Positions 1 through 7,385 of a stretch of DNA of 17,933 nt are shown one piece after another (within the stretch, counting starts at the first letter, position 1; the number at the start of each line of letters is the position of its first letter). The notes beneath the pieces were generated by a model. It was not told the DNA's origin and made no database searches. It saw only the letters and a list, made by a program, of their open reading frames with translations. A program made the translations under genes and the position numbers. This DNA is from CAZCBN01 sp964496975 (GTDB taxonomy: Bacteria > Planctomycetota > Phycisphaerae > Phycisphaerales > UBA1924). Location: positions 1 through 17,933 of the forward strand of contig CAZCBN010000062.1 in assembly GCA_964496975.1 (NCBI GenBank), written 5' to 3'.

Positions 1-225
1 CACAACCTGCTGGTGGTGGAGCTCACCGCGGGCCACACGCTGACGAGCCTGTGCCTGAGCCTGCTCGGGGCCGAGCTGAACATCCACTTCGCCTACCCGC
101 TCATGGTCAAGCCCAACGGCCGGCCGACCATCGCCCTCGCGATCGACGACCCCACGCTCGCGGGCCAGATCCTCCGCCGCAAAAACTTCCGCCTCTTCGG
201 CGAGTGCGACCTGCCGACGGCCTGA
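1..225 (+). CDS. ACT-domain protein, C-terminal fragment (5' end outside window)
   Basis: The frame is open from base 1 and stops with TGA at 223-225, so only the last 74 residues are seen. The pattern of a hydrophobic strand (NLLVVEL), a helix (HTLTSLCLSLLGAELNI), then FAYPLMVKPNGRPTIALAIDD and a final helix ending in FRLFGECDL matches the beta-alpha-beta-beta-alpha fold of ACT domains, which bind small ligands such as amino acids. The segment 'A-E-L-N-I-H-F-A-Y' occupies the place where ACT domains usually read 'G-x-N-I-x-x-x-Y', and 'D-D-P-x-x-A' precedes the last helix. In planctomycetes such proteins are often tandem ACT proteins of unknown ligand. Whether this is one of those, or the tail of a regulated enzyme, cannot be decided from the fragment. 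The family call is inference from fold pattern; the reading frame is certain. Confidence 0.7.
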   Translation, partial: HNLLVVELTAGHTLTSLCLSLLGAELNIHFAYPLMVKPNGRPTIALAIDDPTLAGQILRRKNFRLFGECDLPTA

Positions 226-427
226 GACGCCCGCTTCCCCGCCGTCTCCCCGCCGCAAACTCCCCACATAGGCGAGCGACCGCCGCCTCCCGCGGATGCC
301 GCGCCGATTCCGTGCAACACACTCGCTCCGGCCGCGTTGAGCCGCACGCACCGGGGCGAGGACTCGTGGATCGCCCCCACACGCCGAGGCCCTCGCGCAC
401 CGCGGGGCTTCTCATGAGGACCAACCG

Positions 428-1681
428 ATGACCCGCACCAGGTTTTCTGCGCTGTGGCCGCGCGCTGCGTTCGTCGCCGGCCTGTCGTTGTCCGCCGCCG
501 GGGCGCTCGCCGCCCAGGCGAGCCCGAGCGTGACGCCCGCCCCGGCCTCGCCCGCGGCCGACACGGCCCGGCCCGCCTCGCGCCTCACCCGAGTCGCGCC
601 GTCGCAGACGCCCGTGACCGCCGAAACCCCGCTGGACGCCGCGCTCGCCAACCGCCCGATGAACGCCGAGGGCGTGCTCTACCGCCTGCTCACCCCCTCG
701 GCCTACGCCGACCGTGCCGTGGCGTGCGACGTGCCCGACGTCTTCAGCGAGGCCCTCCGCGGCACGCTCGCGCTGCGACGCGTCCCGGTGCGGCCGAACG
801 AAGAGGGCGCCCGCGCCGTCATCGCCCGCTTCGAGGTCGACGACCTCAACCTCCTGCTCACCGCGCCCGGAGCGGGCGAGCGCCTCACGGGCCGCGGCGT
901 CTACGAGATCCTCCGCGCCCCGGGCGAGCGCGAGGGCCTCGTGCAGCGCCTCGCCCTGTCCGTCAGCTTCGACGGCGAGACGCCGGTTCGCTTTGACAGC
1001 GGCCGCGTGCGCCTGACGAGCAACGACCTCGCCTTCGACCTCACCGTGCGCGAGGTGCAGCCCGACGCCGAGCCGGGCGTGCCGCCCTGCACGGTGCGCT
1101 CGCTGCGCGTCGCCGCGGCCGCGGTGCGGCCGGAGCAGTTGATCCGCTACGAGCTGGGCAACGCCGCGGCGTTCGGCGTGCAGGCCGCGCCGCTGGGCCC
1201 CCCGGTCATGCTCCCCGCCTCGGGCCGCATGGCCCTCGTGCCCCTGCCGCCCGACCGCGTGCCCGATGAGAACGCGCCGGCGCCGCTCCGCGAGTGGGGC
1301 GTCGTGCGCATCGAGTGGTCCGCGTTCAACGAGGCGTCCGGCGATGAGGGCGACGACGGCACCGGCGGCGAGCGGCCCAGCGTCGCCGCCCGGGCCCGTG
1401 GCTTCGGCATCTACTCGCAGCGCACGCGCGGCGGCGCCGAGGGCGCGGCCCAGCAGCGCCTCGTCGCCGACCTGGCGCTCCGCGTCCCGCTGCTCCGCGA
1501 CCCGGCCGCCGAGCAGCCCGGCTTCGCGGGCGTGCTGAACTTCGACAGCGGCTGGACGGCCGTCGAAAACCCCGCCGGCGGCCCCGCGCCGATCATCGGT
1601 GTGCGCATCGCCGACACCGACCCGGCGTTCCCCGAGTTCACCTTCCGCGTCGTCGCCGGCCCCACGCGCGAGGCGCCGTAA
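428..1681 (+). CDS. Secreted protein of unknown function (417 aa)
   Basis: I do not recognise the family. The start at 428 is supported by a GAGGA ribosome-binding site at 416-420, seven bases upstream. Residues 1-31 form a clear Sec signal peptide: basic MTRTR, a hydrophobic core around AAFVAGLSLSAAGALAA, and a likely cut after AQA. Residues 32-75 are Ala/Pro/Ser-rich and probably disordered. The rest alternates short beta-type segments with charged loops, for example FDSGRVRLTSNDLAFDLTVR and the acidic loop EASGDEGDDGTGGE. There is no transmembrane segment after the signal peptide and no C-terminal sorting tail. The mature part contains only two Cys (in VACDV and PPCTV), which could form one disulfide. 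It is probably a periplasmic or exported beta-rich protein. It stands alone on the plus strand, converging on the PEP-CTERM gene. Confidence 0.75.
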   Translation: MTRTRFSALWPRAAFVAGLSLSAAGALAAQASPSVTPAPASPAADTARPASRLTRVAPSQTPVTAETPLDAALANRPMNAEGVLYRLLTPSAYADRAVACDVPDVFSEALRGTLALRRVPVRPNEEGARAVIARFEVDDLNLLLTAPGAGERLTGRGVYEILRAPGEREGLVQRLALSVSFDGETPVRFDSGRVRLTSNDLAFDLTVREVQPDAEPGVPPCTVRSLRVAAAAVRPEQLIRYELGNAAAFGVQAAPLGPPVMLPASGRMALVPLPPDRVPDENAPAPLREWGVVRIEWSAFNEASGDEGDDGTGGERPSVAARARGFGIYSQRTRGGAEGAAQQRLVADLALRVPLLRDPAAEQPGFAGVLNFDSGWTAVENPAGGPAPIIGVRIADTDPAFPEFTFRVVAGPTREAP

Positions 1682-1779
1682 CCCCCAACGCGGCGGCCGC
1701 GATGGCGCCACGCGCCATCTGCGCTACCCACGCCGCGCAACCGAGAGCGACACGGGGGCTGCGACCAGGCCCACGAAAA

Positions 1780-1809
1780 GGGCCCGCGCCGGGAATCCGG
1801 CGCGGGCCC
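1780..1809. terminator. Strong 13-bp hairpin between convergent genes, probable bidirectional terminator
   Basis: The two 13-base arms, 1780-1792 and 1797-1809, are perfectly complementary around a 4-base loop. In the minus direction the hairpin is followed directly by TTTTCG, so it reads as a Rho-independent terminator for the PEP-CTERM gene ending at 1872. In the plus direction it is followed by GCTTCATT, a weak U tract, so it may also stop transcripts of the secreted-protein gene ending at 1681. Confidence 0.8.
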
Positions 1810-1871
1810 GCTTCATTGCACCGCCGCGGCCGCACGCGTCGCGCGAGGCGAACGCGCCGCCGCGCCACGCA

Positions 1872-2798
1872 TCACCGGCGGCGACGCGACATCATCACGC
1901 CGCCCAGCACCAGCGCCGCGACGCCCCCCGGCGCCGGGATGCCCGGCGCGAACGCCCCCGCCGCCGACGGATTAATGCGGCCGAACACGCTGCTCAGGGT
2001 GTACGCCGGATAGGGCGAGGGCAGGCCCTGCTCGTACTGCCCGGTCAGCAGATTGAACACGGCGTGCAGGCCGCCGTTGCCGTCGGGGTCGCTGTCCGAG
2101 ACGAGGTAGAGCTTGCCGCCGCCGGCGCCCAGGCCGTCGACGTCGGTCACGCCCGTCGCGAGCGCGGCGACGAACGTGAGCCCGGCCGCGGCGTTGTTCG
2201 GATCAAAGCTGAAGATGCCCGCGCCGCCGTCGACGTCCTCGTCCACGAGGTACATGAGCCGCGTCACCGGGTCGTAGTCGATCGCGCTGATGTCCCACAG
2301 CGAGCCGGTCGCCTCGTAGTTGAAGACGAGTTCCGCCGTCGCGTCCACCGTGCTGATGCGGTAGATGCCCTCGGCCCCGGTCGTCCCGCCGAGCCGCTTG
2401 GTGCCGTAGAGAAAGTTGGCCGACGTGTCGTACGCGAGGCCGTCGATGGCGATGGCCCGGCCCGCCGCGCGCACCTCGCCGACCAGCGTCGGCGAGAAGC
2501 CGTTGTACGCGATCGAGTAGATGTCGTCGTCCGGCCCGTTGCGCACGCTGGCGAAGAGCCGGCGGCCCGCCTCGTCGGCCGCGAGGCCGCCGAAGCCGGG
2601 CGCCGTGGCCGGAAGCACGCCCTCTGGGTTGTACAGGAACTGCGACTGGCCGTTGGTGATGTTGGTGTAGTACACCTCGGGCGCGTTGGTGCCGAACGTC
2701 GGCTTGGTGATCCCCGTGATGAGCTGACCCTGCGCCGAACCCGCCGCCGCAACAATCGCGGCGCACGCCGCCGCACGGACCACAGAACGCATACGCAT
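1872..2798 (-). CDS. PEP-CTERM-like sorted protein with beta-propeller repeats (308 aa)
   Basis: The start is set at the ATG at 2798 because AGGAG lies seven bases upstream (minus strand) and a signal peptide begins there: MRMRSVVRAAACAAIVAAAG, cut near AQG. Longer readings upstream lack a ribosome site. The body holds four spaced propeller-type repeats with a similar core: GLAADEAGRRLFASV, GLAYDTSANFLYGTK, AIDYDPVTRLMYLVD and GLGAGGGKLYLVSD. Residues 288-308 form the tripartite tail: PAPGG, a hydrophobic span (VAALVLGGVMM) and a terminal SRRRR. This resembles PEP-CTERM signals, in the Pro-Ala-Pro-Gly form seen in Phycisphaerae rather than the classic Pro-Glu-Pro. Such proteins are exported and processed by an exosortase-type enzyme. 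No exosortase is in this window. Ligand and role are unknown; the propeller call is inference from repeat pattern. Confidence 0.85.
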   Translation of the reverse strand: MRMRSVVRAAACAAIVAAAGSAQGQLITGITKPTFGTNAPEVYYTNITNGQSQFLYNPEGVLPATAPGFGGLAADEAGRRLFASVRNGPDDDIYSIAYNGFSPTLVGEVRAAGRAIAIDGLAYDTSANFLYGTKRLGGTTGAEGIYRISTVDATAELVFNYEATGSLWDISAIDYDPVTRLMYLVDEDVDGGAGIFSFDPNNAAAGLTFVAALATGVTDVDGLGAGGGKLYLVSDSDPDGNGGLHAVFNLLTGQYEQGLPSPYPAYTLSSVFGRINPSAAGAFAPGIPAPGGVAALVLGGVMMSRRRR

Positions 2799-3124
2799 CG
2801 CTTGTCTCCTTCCCAGCCTTCGCCGCGACCGATGGGCAGGGAGACGCCACCCCGCCCCGGCCGCAGCACCACACACCGTGTCTCACCGGGCGATCACCGC
2901 CCCGCCTGCCCCCACACATGACGTCGTAGCCCGACGCCGTGACGCGGCGAAGCCACGCGACCACGTTGGGCCGTCGCCGTGCAACGCCCCAGCCGCCACG
3001 CAACATTCGCCAGCGCAGCACCCCGCCACTCTCGGCGCGACGCATCGTCACCGGGCCACGCACCGCAGCACGCATCGTCCAAGCGGGACGAAGCACGCCG
3101 CACCGGTCGCCCGATCAGACTTCG

Positions 3125-3152
3125 AGTCTAGGAAACGTCAAGATGCAGTCAA
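3125..3152 (-). promoter_or_regulatory. Candidate sigma-70 promoter reading towards the PEP-CTERM gene
   Basis: On the minus strand TTGACT (3152-3147) is followed after 16 bases by TAGACT (3130-3125), matching the -35 and -10 consensus at 5 and 4 of 6 positions. This falls in a local AT-rich patch in an otherwise very GC-rich stretch. A palindrome with 5-base arms (AGACT TCG AGTCT, 3117-3129) overlaps the -10 and could be an operator. The distance to the start codon is about 320 bases, which would give an unusually long leader. There is no direct evidence of use. Confidence 0.4.
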
Positions 3153-3200
3153 GAAAAAACCATCGCCCAGCGGCAGGGTCGTCGCACCGCAACCACGCAG
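3153..3200 (-). terminator. Possible weak terminator after trxB
   Basis: On the minus strand, downstream of the trxB stop, a short imperfect stem (CG-CCC / GGG-CG with a one-base bulge, loop TGCCGCT) is followed within a few bases by a run of six T (complement of 3153-3158). The stem is short and imperfect, so this is tentative. Confidence 0.3.
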
Positions 3201-3225
3201 CGTCCGCGGCCCGCGTGTGCCCCGC

Positions 3226-4233
3226 TCAGTGAACGCCCTGCGCCGCCAGCCACCGCTCCGCGTCCAGCGCCGACTGGCAGCCCATGCCCGCCGCCGTCAC
3301 GGCCTGGCGATACGCGGGGTCCGCCACGTCGCCCGCGGCGAACACGCCCGGGAGGTTCGTCGCGCTCGTCCGCGTCCGCAGGATCACGTAGCCCGCGTCG
3401 TCAAACTCAAGCCCGGAGCCGCGCAGGAACTTGGTCGTCGGCGTGTGGCCGATCGCGATGAACAGCCCGCGCACCGCGAGCTCGCTCCGCGCGCCCGTCA
3501 CCGTGTCCTCCAGCAGCACGCCGCGGATCGTCTCGCCCCCGTGCCCGCCGGTCTCGCTCAGCACGTCCACGACGGCCTTGTTCCACAGCACCTCGGCGTT
3601 CGGCTGGCCCATGAACCGGTCCTGCATCACCCGGCTCGCCCGCAGCTTGTCTCGCCGGTGGATGACGTACACCCGGCTCGCGAACTTCGTGAGGTACGTC
3701 GCCTCCTCCATCGCCGTGTCGCCGCCCCCCACCACCGCCAGCGGCGTGCCGCGGAACATCGGCAACGCCCCGTCGCACACCGCGCACGCCGACACGCCGC
3801 CGCCGTTCCGCGCCAGCCGCATCTCGCTCTCAAGGCCGAGCCAGTTCGCCGTCGCGCCCGTCGCGAGGATCACCGCCCGCGCCCGCACCTCGCGGCCGCC
3901 GCTGGTCTTCAGCGTGTGGGGCACGCCCGCCTCGCGGCTGAACGACACGGTGACGATGTCCTCGTTCACCACGCGCGTCCCGAAGCGCTCCGCCTGCTTC
4001 TGGAACATGCCCATCATCTCGGGCCCGCTCACGCCCTCGGGAAAGCCGGGGTAGTTCTCCACGTCCGTCGTCAGCATGAGCTGGCCGCCCGGCAGGATCG
4101 GCCCCGGGTCCTGCTTCGGCACGCCCACGTACACCAGCGGCGAGAGCTGCGCCCGCGCCGCGTAGATCGCCGCGGTCCAGCCCGCCGGGCCCGAGCCGAT
4201 GATCACAAGCCGTTCCACGCCGTCCGATGCCAT
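3226..4233 (-). CDS. trxB: Thioredoxin-disulfide reductase (335 aa)
   Basis: This is an NADPH- and FAD-dependent enzyme that reduces thioredoxin in the cytoplasm. Motifs appear in the expected order: FAD-binding GSGPAG (13-18), the redox-active CAVC pair (C150, C153) followed by DG, NADPH-binding GGGDTA (169-174), the 2'-phosphate-binding HRRDKLRAS (192-200), and the second FAD motif AAGDVADPAYRQ (299-310) with A-x-G-x-G-C-Q-S-A-L. Length is close to the family norm. The ATG at 4233 is preceded by AAGGGG at suitable spacing. It lies 95 bases downstream of the 561-residue secreted-protein gene on the same strand; the gap contains a small hairpin (4264-4280) but no strong terminator, so the two may be cotranscribed. 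No thioredoxin gene is in the window. Confidence 0.96.
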   Translation of the reverse strand: MASDGVERLVIIGSGPAGWTAAIYAARAQLSPLVYVGVPKQDPGPILPGGQLMLTTDVENYPGFPEGVSGPEMMGMFQKQAERFGTRVVNEDIVTVSFSREAGVPHTLKTSGGREVRARAVILATGATANWLGLESEMRLARNGGGVSACAVCDGALPMFRGTPLAVVGGGDTAMEEATYLTKFASRVYVIHRRDKLRASRVMQDRFMGQPNAEVLWNKAVVDVLSETGGHGGETIRGVLLEDTVTGARSELAVRGLFIAIGHTPTTKFLRGSGLEFDDAGYVILRTRTSATNLPGVFAAGDVADPAYRQAVTAAGMGCQSALDAERWLAAQGVH

Positions 4234-4328
4234 CGCCGCCCCTTCGCACGTAGGTCCGCCCGTCCGCGGTCAACACGCGGCCGCGACCCGCTATTTCAGC
4301 CCGGCCCGACCCGCCCAAGGACCCCGGC

Positions 4329-6014
4329 TCACCGCAGCCCGCCCGTCTGCCGCAGGTGCTCGCGGTCCAGGCTCAGCAGAGGCGGCCAGATCAGGTAGTC
4401 CCCCACCTCGGCCCGCTCGTTCTGCGACACACGACGGGCGAAGTCGTTCGTCCGGTTCCCGCCCACCGAGTACAGCACAAACTGGTCGTCCCGCAGCTCT
4501 ACGACAAAGTTCGTCCCGTCGTCGGGGAAGACCTCCATCTCGTGCGGCTGCGGCTCGTCCCGCCGACGGTCCTTCACGTACGCGTCGCGGATCGGCACGA
4601 AGTACTCCAGCGCCGGCACCCGCCCGAACTCCCGGTCCGAGTTCAACGCGTCCGGCTCGATGTCTTCCACCCACCGCGGACGCAGCGCGTTCAGCACCTT
4701 CGGGAAAATCCCCGTCTCGTTGTACTGCCCGACCACCGACATCGCCACGCGCGTCCCCGCACGCTCAAGCTCCAGCAGCGTGCGAAGACCCCAGAGCCGG
4801 CTCCCCAGGTCGTCCTTCGAGGCCTCGCGCTTCAGCCGCAGCCCCACCACCACCGCCGACAGCTTCTCCCGGTCGATCCGCTCCGCCTCGAACGGCAGCG
4901 CGTGCACCGGGTCAAACCGCGGCAGGTCCCACCGCTTCCGCCAGTCGTCGCTCACGTGCTTCAGCGCGTCCTGCGCATCGAACCAGTCTTCCTGCACGCC
5001 CACGAGCGCCGCCCACTCCGAGGTCGCCGCGAACCGCCGCAGCGGCCGCCCGCCCGACGTGATCCGCGTCATCGTCGGCACAAACCGCGACTCGTCCGGC
5101 CCACGCTTCTCCACGTACACCTGCGACAGCAACTGCTCCGCCGCGATCTCGTTCGCCCGCGGGAAGAGCAGCCGGTTCATCGCCAAAAAGCCCTTGTCCG
5201 CCTCCAGCGTCTTCACGACCGCCAGCAGCTCGGCCGGGTCCGCCTGACGACGACCCTGAAAATCCTGGTACAGCACGTCGCGGCAACGACGCAGCGCGTC
5301 GATCGCCGTCGTGTACCCCCATGTCGCCTCGTCCAGCAGCTCCCGGTCCGCCATCTGCCGGCCGAACTGCGCAAGCCGCAGCAAAAGGTCGACCGCCTCC
5401 AGCGGCTCCCCGGTCGCCGCGCGGCGCGTCGCCTCCACGTGCACCAGGCTCCGCAGGGGCGTCAGCCGCGACAAGTACAGCAGCCGCGCATCCGCCAGCA
5501 ACGGCGGATCGCCGAGCTCCACGTACATCCGCGCCGAGATCAGCTCCGGCGGCACGTCCGTCGCCCCGTACGGCAGGCCGAACGCCATCCCCTTCAGGAA
5601 GTCCCGCTCCCGCGTCACCGTCACCAGAGCCTCGAGCGCGGCCACCTGCGCGGGCCCCGTCGCCCACGACTCCGCGGCCGACCACCCCTCGCTGCCCGAG
5701 AAGAGCAGCGCCGCCTCCTCGGGACGCTCCGCGACCGTCGGCACCGGGTCCATCGCCGCGATCGCCGGCAGCAGCACCAGGTCGCTCCGACGGTCCGGCA
5801 CGATGTCCGCGTACAAGGCGTTGGCCCGCTCAATCGCCGTCTGGCCCGACGCCGTGGGCGCGAGGCCCGCGACCGCCGCACCCAGCAGCACGGCCCCCAG
5901 CGACGCAGCACGCCGCAACGCCGGGCCCCGCAATGCCAAGCCGCGCGACCGCACGCCGCTCAACGCACACCACGACCAACCAAAGACCCGCCGCGCAGGG
6001 AAAGCACTCGCCAT
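4329..6014 (-). CDS. Secreted protein of unknown function with pseudopilin-like C-terminal module (561 aa)
   Basis: A signal peptide is visible, but with an unusually long basic and aromatic n-region: the hydrophobic core is about residues 38-54 and the likely cut is after ASG or SGQ near 57. No good ribosome site precedes the ATG at 6014, so a later GTG or TTG start (for example the GTG at residue 21) is possible. Residues 60-380 are mostly helical with no recognised motif. The last third holds the pattern YNETGIFPKVLNAL ... ALEYFVPI ... FVLYSVGGN ... NDFARR ... GDYLIWPPL. This resembles the C-terminal part of type II secretion pseudopilins, where Tyr-x-x-x-x-G-x-(F/Y)-P and LYS(V/L)G are frequent. 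I infer an exported protein that uses that fold without a prepilin leader. It lies 68 bases downstream of the sigma factor gene, probably in the same transcript. Confidence 0.7.
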   Translation of the reverse strand: MASAFPARRVFGWSWCALSGVRSRGLALRGPALRRAASLGAVLLGAAVAGLAPTASGQTAIERANALYADIVPDRRSDLVLLPAIAAMDPVPTVAERPEEAALLFSGSEGWSAAESWATGPAQVAALEALVTVTRERDFLKGMAFGLPYGATDVPPELISARMYVELGDPPLLADARLLYLSRLTPLRSLVHVEATRRAATGEPLEAVDLLLRLAQFGRQMADRELLDEATWGYTTAIDALRRCRDVLYQDFQGRRQADPAELLAVVKTLEADKGFLAMNRLLFPRANEIAAEQLLSQVYVEKRGPDESRFVPTMTRITSGGRPLRRFAATSEWAALVGVQEDWFDAQDALKHVSDDWRKRWDLPRFDPVHALPFEAERIDREKLSAVVVGLRLKREASKDDLGSRLWGLRTLLELERAGTRVAMSVVGQYNETGIFPKVLNALRPRWVEDIEPDALNSDREFGRVPALEYFVPIRDAYVKDRRRDEPQPHEMEVFPDDGTNFVVELRDDQFVLYSVGGNRTNDFARRVSQNERAEVGDYLIWPPLLSLDREHLRQTGGLR

Positions 6015-6082
6015 GCGCCCATACTAAGCCAAGGCCCCAAGGCCCGCCCAGCCGGGTCGGCCGGCGAATCCCGCGGACCGTC

Positions 6083-7060
6083 TTACCCCGCCGCGGGATG
6101 CCGCGAGCGACGCTCCGCCGAGCCCGCCCACGCCGCCGCCGTCGAAGACGCCGCACGCGTCGGCTCAGAAACGGTCTCCCCGCGGCGACGGAAGAACCGG
6201 CTCGGCTTCGCGTCGTTCAGACGCTCGTTCAGACGGGCCAGCGCCTCGTCCACGATCTGCCGCACCCGCTCCCGGCTCAGGTCCACCTCGTCGGCGATCT
6301 GCTTCAGCGTCAGCGGCTCGCGGCCGTCCAGCCCGAACCGCAAGCGCAGGATCGACGCCTCGCGGTCGTCAATGGTCTGCAGCAGCTCCCGCAGGATGCC
6401 GAGCTCCTCGCCCCGCAGCGCCCGCTCGTCGGGCGTGCCGGCGCGAGAGTCGGCCAGCAGCTCGCCCAGGCTCAGCAGGTCGCCGTCGCTCCCCGTCCCC
6501 TCCTGCGAGGGCGTGCGGAACGCCTTGACCGCCCGCCGGATGATCCGAACCTTCTTGACCGGCAGGTCCATGCGCAGCGCAAGCTGCTCCATCGACGGCG
6601 CGTGCCCGAGCTCCTGCTCAAGCTGGCGGCTCGCCGCCTTCCACTTCGCGATCAGCTCCACCATGTACGCGGGGATGTGGATCGGCTGGTTCGCGTTGAT
6701 GAGCGCCCGCTTGATCGCCTGCTTGATCCACCACGACGCGTACGTGCTGAACCGCGCGCCCTGCGCCGGATCAAAGCCCTCGACCGCGCGCAGCAGTCCG
6801 ATATTCCCCTCTTCGATCAGGTCGGTCAGAGGGAGACCGCGGTTCGCGTAGTTCTTGGCAATCGCAACAACAAGCCGAAGGTTCGCGCGGATCATCCGCT
6901 CCCGCGACACCGGGCAGTTGTCGTTGATGATCGCCCAGCCGAGCTCGCGCTCCTGCTCGGCCGTCAACAACGGCGTGCGATTGATCTCGTCAAGATACAG
7001 CTGCAGGTCCGAACGGACACCTGCCGCCGGGCCGGAGGCCCTGCTGGTCAAGCCACTCAC
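6083..7060 (-). CDS. RNA polymerase sigma-70 factor, primary/RpoD-like group (325 aa)
   Basis: The GTG at 7060 is chosen as start because AAAGGTGG lies about six bases upstream; the longer frame to 7171 adds 37 residues with no family match. Region 1.2 (about 17-50) has DLQLYLDEINRTPLLT. Region 2 (about 60-130) has the hallmark ANLRLVVAIAKNYANRG, DLIEEGNIGLLRAVEGFDP and FSTYASWWIKQAIKRAL, which bind core polymerase and the -10 element. Region 3 follows PIHIPAYM. Region 4 (about 225-290) has LRLRFGLDG and a helix-turn-helix (TLKQIADEVDLSRERVRQI) for the -35 element. Region 1.1 is absent, so it may be a group 2 (alternative, RpoD-related) factor rather than the housekeeping one. After region 4 there is an extra tail of about 35 Arg/Ala/Ser-rich residues of unknown role. 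The gene is divergent from the UVR-motif gene. Confidence 0.93.
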   Translation of the reverse strand: MSGLTSRASGPAAGVRSDLQLYLDEINRTPLLTAEQERELGWAIINDNCPVSRERMIRANLRLVVAIAKNYANRGLPLTDLIEEGNIGLLRAVEGFDPAQGARFSTYASWWIKQAIKRALINANQPIHIPAYMVELIAKWKAASRQLEQELGHAPSMEQLALRMDLPVKKVRIIRRAVKAFRTPSQEGTGSDGDLLSLGELLADSRAGTPDERALRGEELGILRELLQTIDDREASILRLRFGLDGREPLTLKQIADEVDLSRERVRQIVDEALARLNERLNDAKPSRFFRRRGETVSEPTRAASSTAAAWAGSAERRSRHPAAG

Positions 7061-7385
7061 AACTACCCACCTTTCGCGGCCTCTCGACCGCGTTTCGCAC
7101 CCTCTGACTCCCCGGAACACAGGGATCCGGACGAGTCTCCTACCATCCGCAGCGTAGCCGCCACGGTTCATCGGGACATCCCCGAATCAGATCAACTCGC
7201 AGCACTTCCTGCAAAAACTGGTGGACAAACCACCGACGGATATAGCGACTCGTCCTTTTTGCAGGCTCCTAGAACAATTTTGACACCCCAGGCAAAAAAC
7301 GATTGGACGATCATTCAACCCTGTGGCACCTTCTGCGATTCGCCCTCGCACGTCCCAAACAAAACTGAGCGCAACCTTGACACCC
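7061..7385. other. Divergent AT-rich intergenic region
   Basis: This stretch separates the sigma gene (minus) from the UVR-motif gene (plus). Bases 7201-7320 are about 47 % GC by count, far below the surroundings. It holds the inverted-repeat element at 7208-7265, two exact copies of TTGACACCC (7280-7288 and 7377-7385, the second ending right at the UVR start codon), and the SD of the sigma gene (7066-7073 on the minus strand). The TTGACA at 7280-7285 has no convincing -10 partner at the usual spacing, so I do not call a promoter from it. Confidence 0.6.
7208..7265. promoter_or_regulatory. Inverted-repeat element, potential three-way-junction RNA or operator
   Basis: The arms CCTGCAAAAA (7208-7217) and TTTTTGCAGG (7256-7265) are a perfect 10-bp inverted repeat. 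Inside them lie two more helices, nearly without unpaired bases between: GGTGG ACAAA CCACC (7220-7234), then GACG (7235-7238) paired with CGTC (7251-7254). Together they make a closed three-way junction in RNA from either strand. It lies 148 bases from the sigma GTG and 121 from the UVR ATG, in AT-rich DNA. It could be a leader RNA element, a small RNA, or a binding site for a regulator. A 10-bp inverted repeat is not by itself rare in 18 kb, so the nesting is the main support. Confidence 0.45.

Larger units (their letters stand above)
2799..3225. other. Gene-free stretch upstream of the PEP-CTERM gene
   Basis: No reading frame here has a plausible start site or recognisable product; those that exist are Arg/Pro-rich shadow frames. 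On the minus strand it holds the SD of the PEP-CTERM gene (near 2806-2810) and a candidate promoter with a small palindrome at 3117-3152. An A run at 3153-3158 reads as a U tract on the minus strand, 68-73 bases downstream of trxB. The rest is GC-rich with nothing else visible. Confidence 0.6.

Noticed and set aside
107..1711. Minus-strand open frame of 534 codons opposite the secreted protein at 428-1681
   Set aside because: Composition is Arg/Gly/Ala/His-rich without recognisable features, while the plus frame has a signal peptide, an SD and protein-like composition.
4356..6851. Plus-strand open frame of 831 codons opposite the 561-aa protein and the sigma factor
   Set aside because: It is antisense to an unmistakable sigma-70 factor and made of Arg/Gln/His-rich low-complexity sequence.
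7280..7308. Perfect TTGACA as -35 of a plus-strand promoter for the UVR gene
   Set aside because: No acceptable -10 hexamer occurs at 16-18 bases spacing (the bases there read ATTGGA or TTGGAC).
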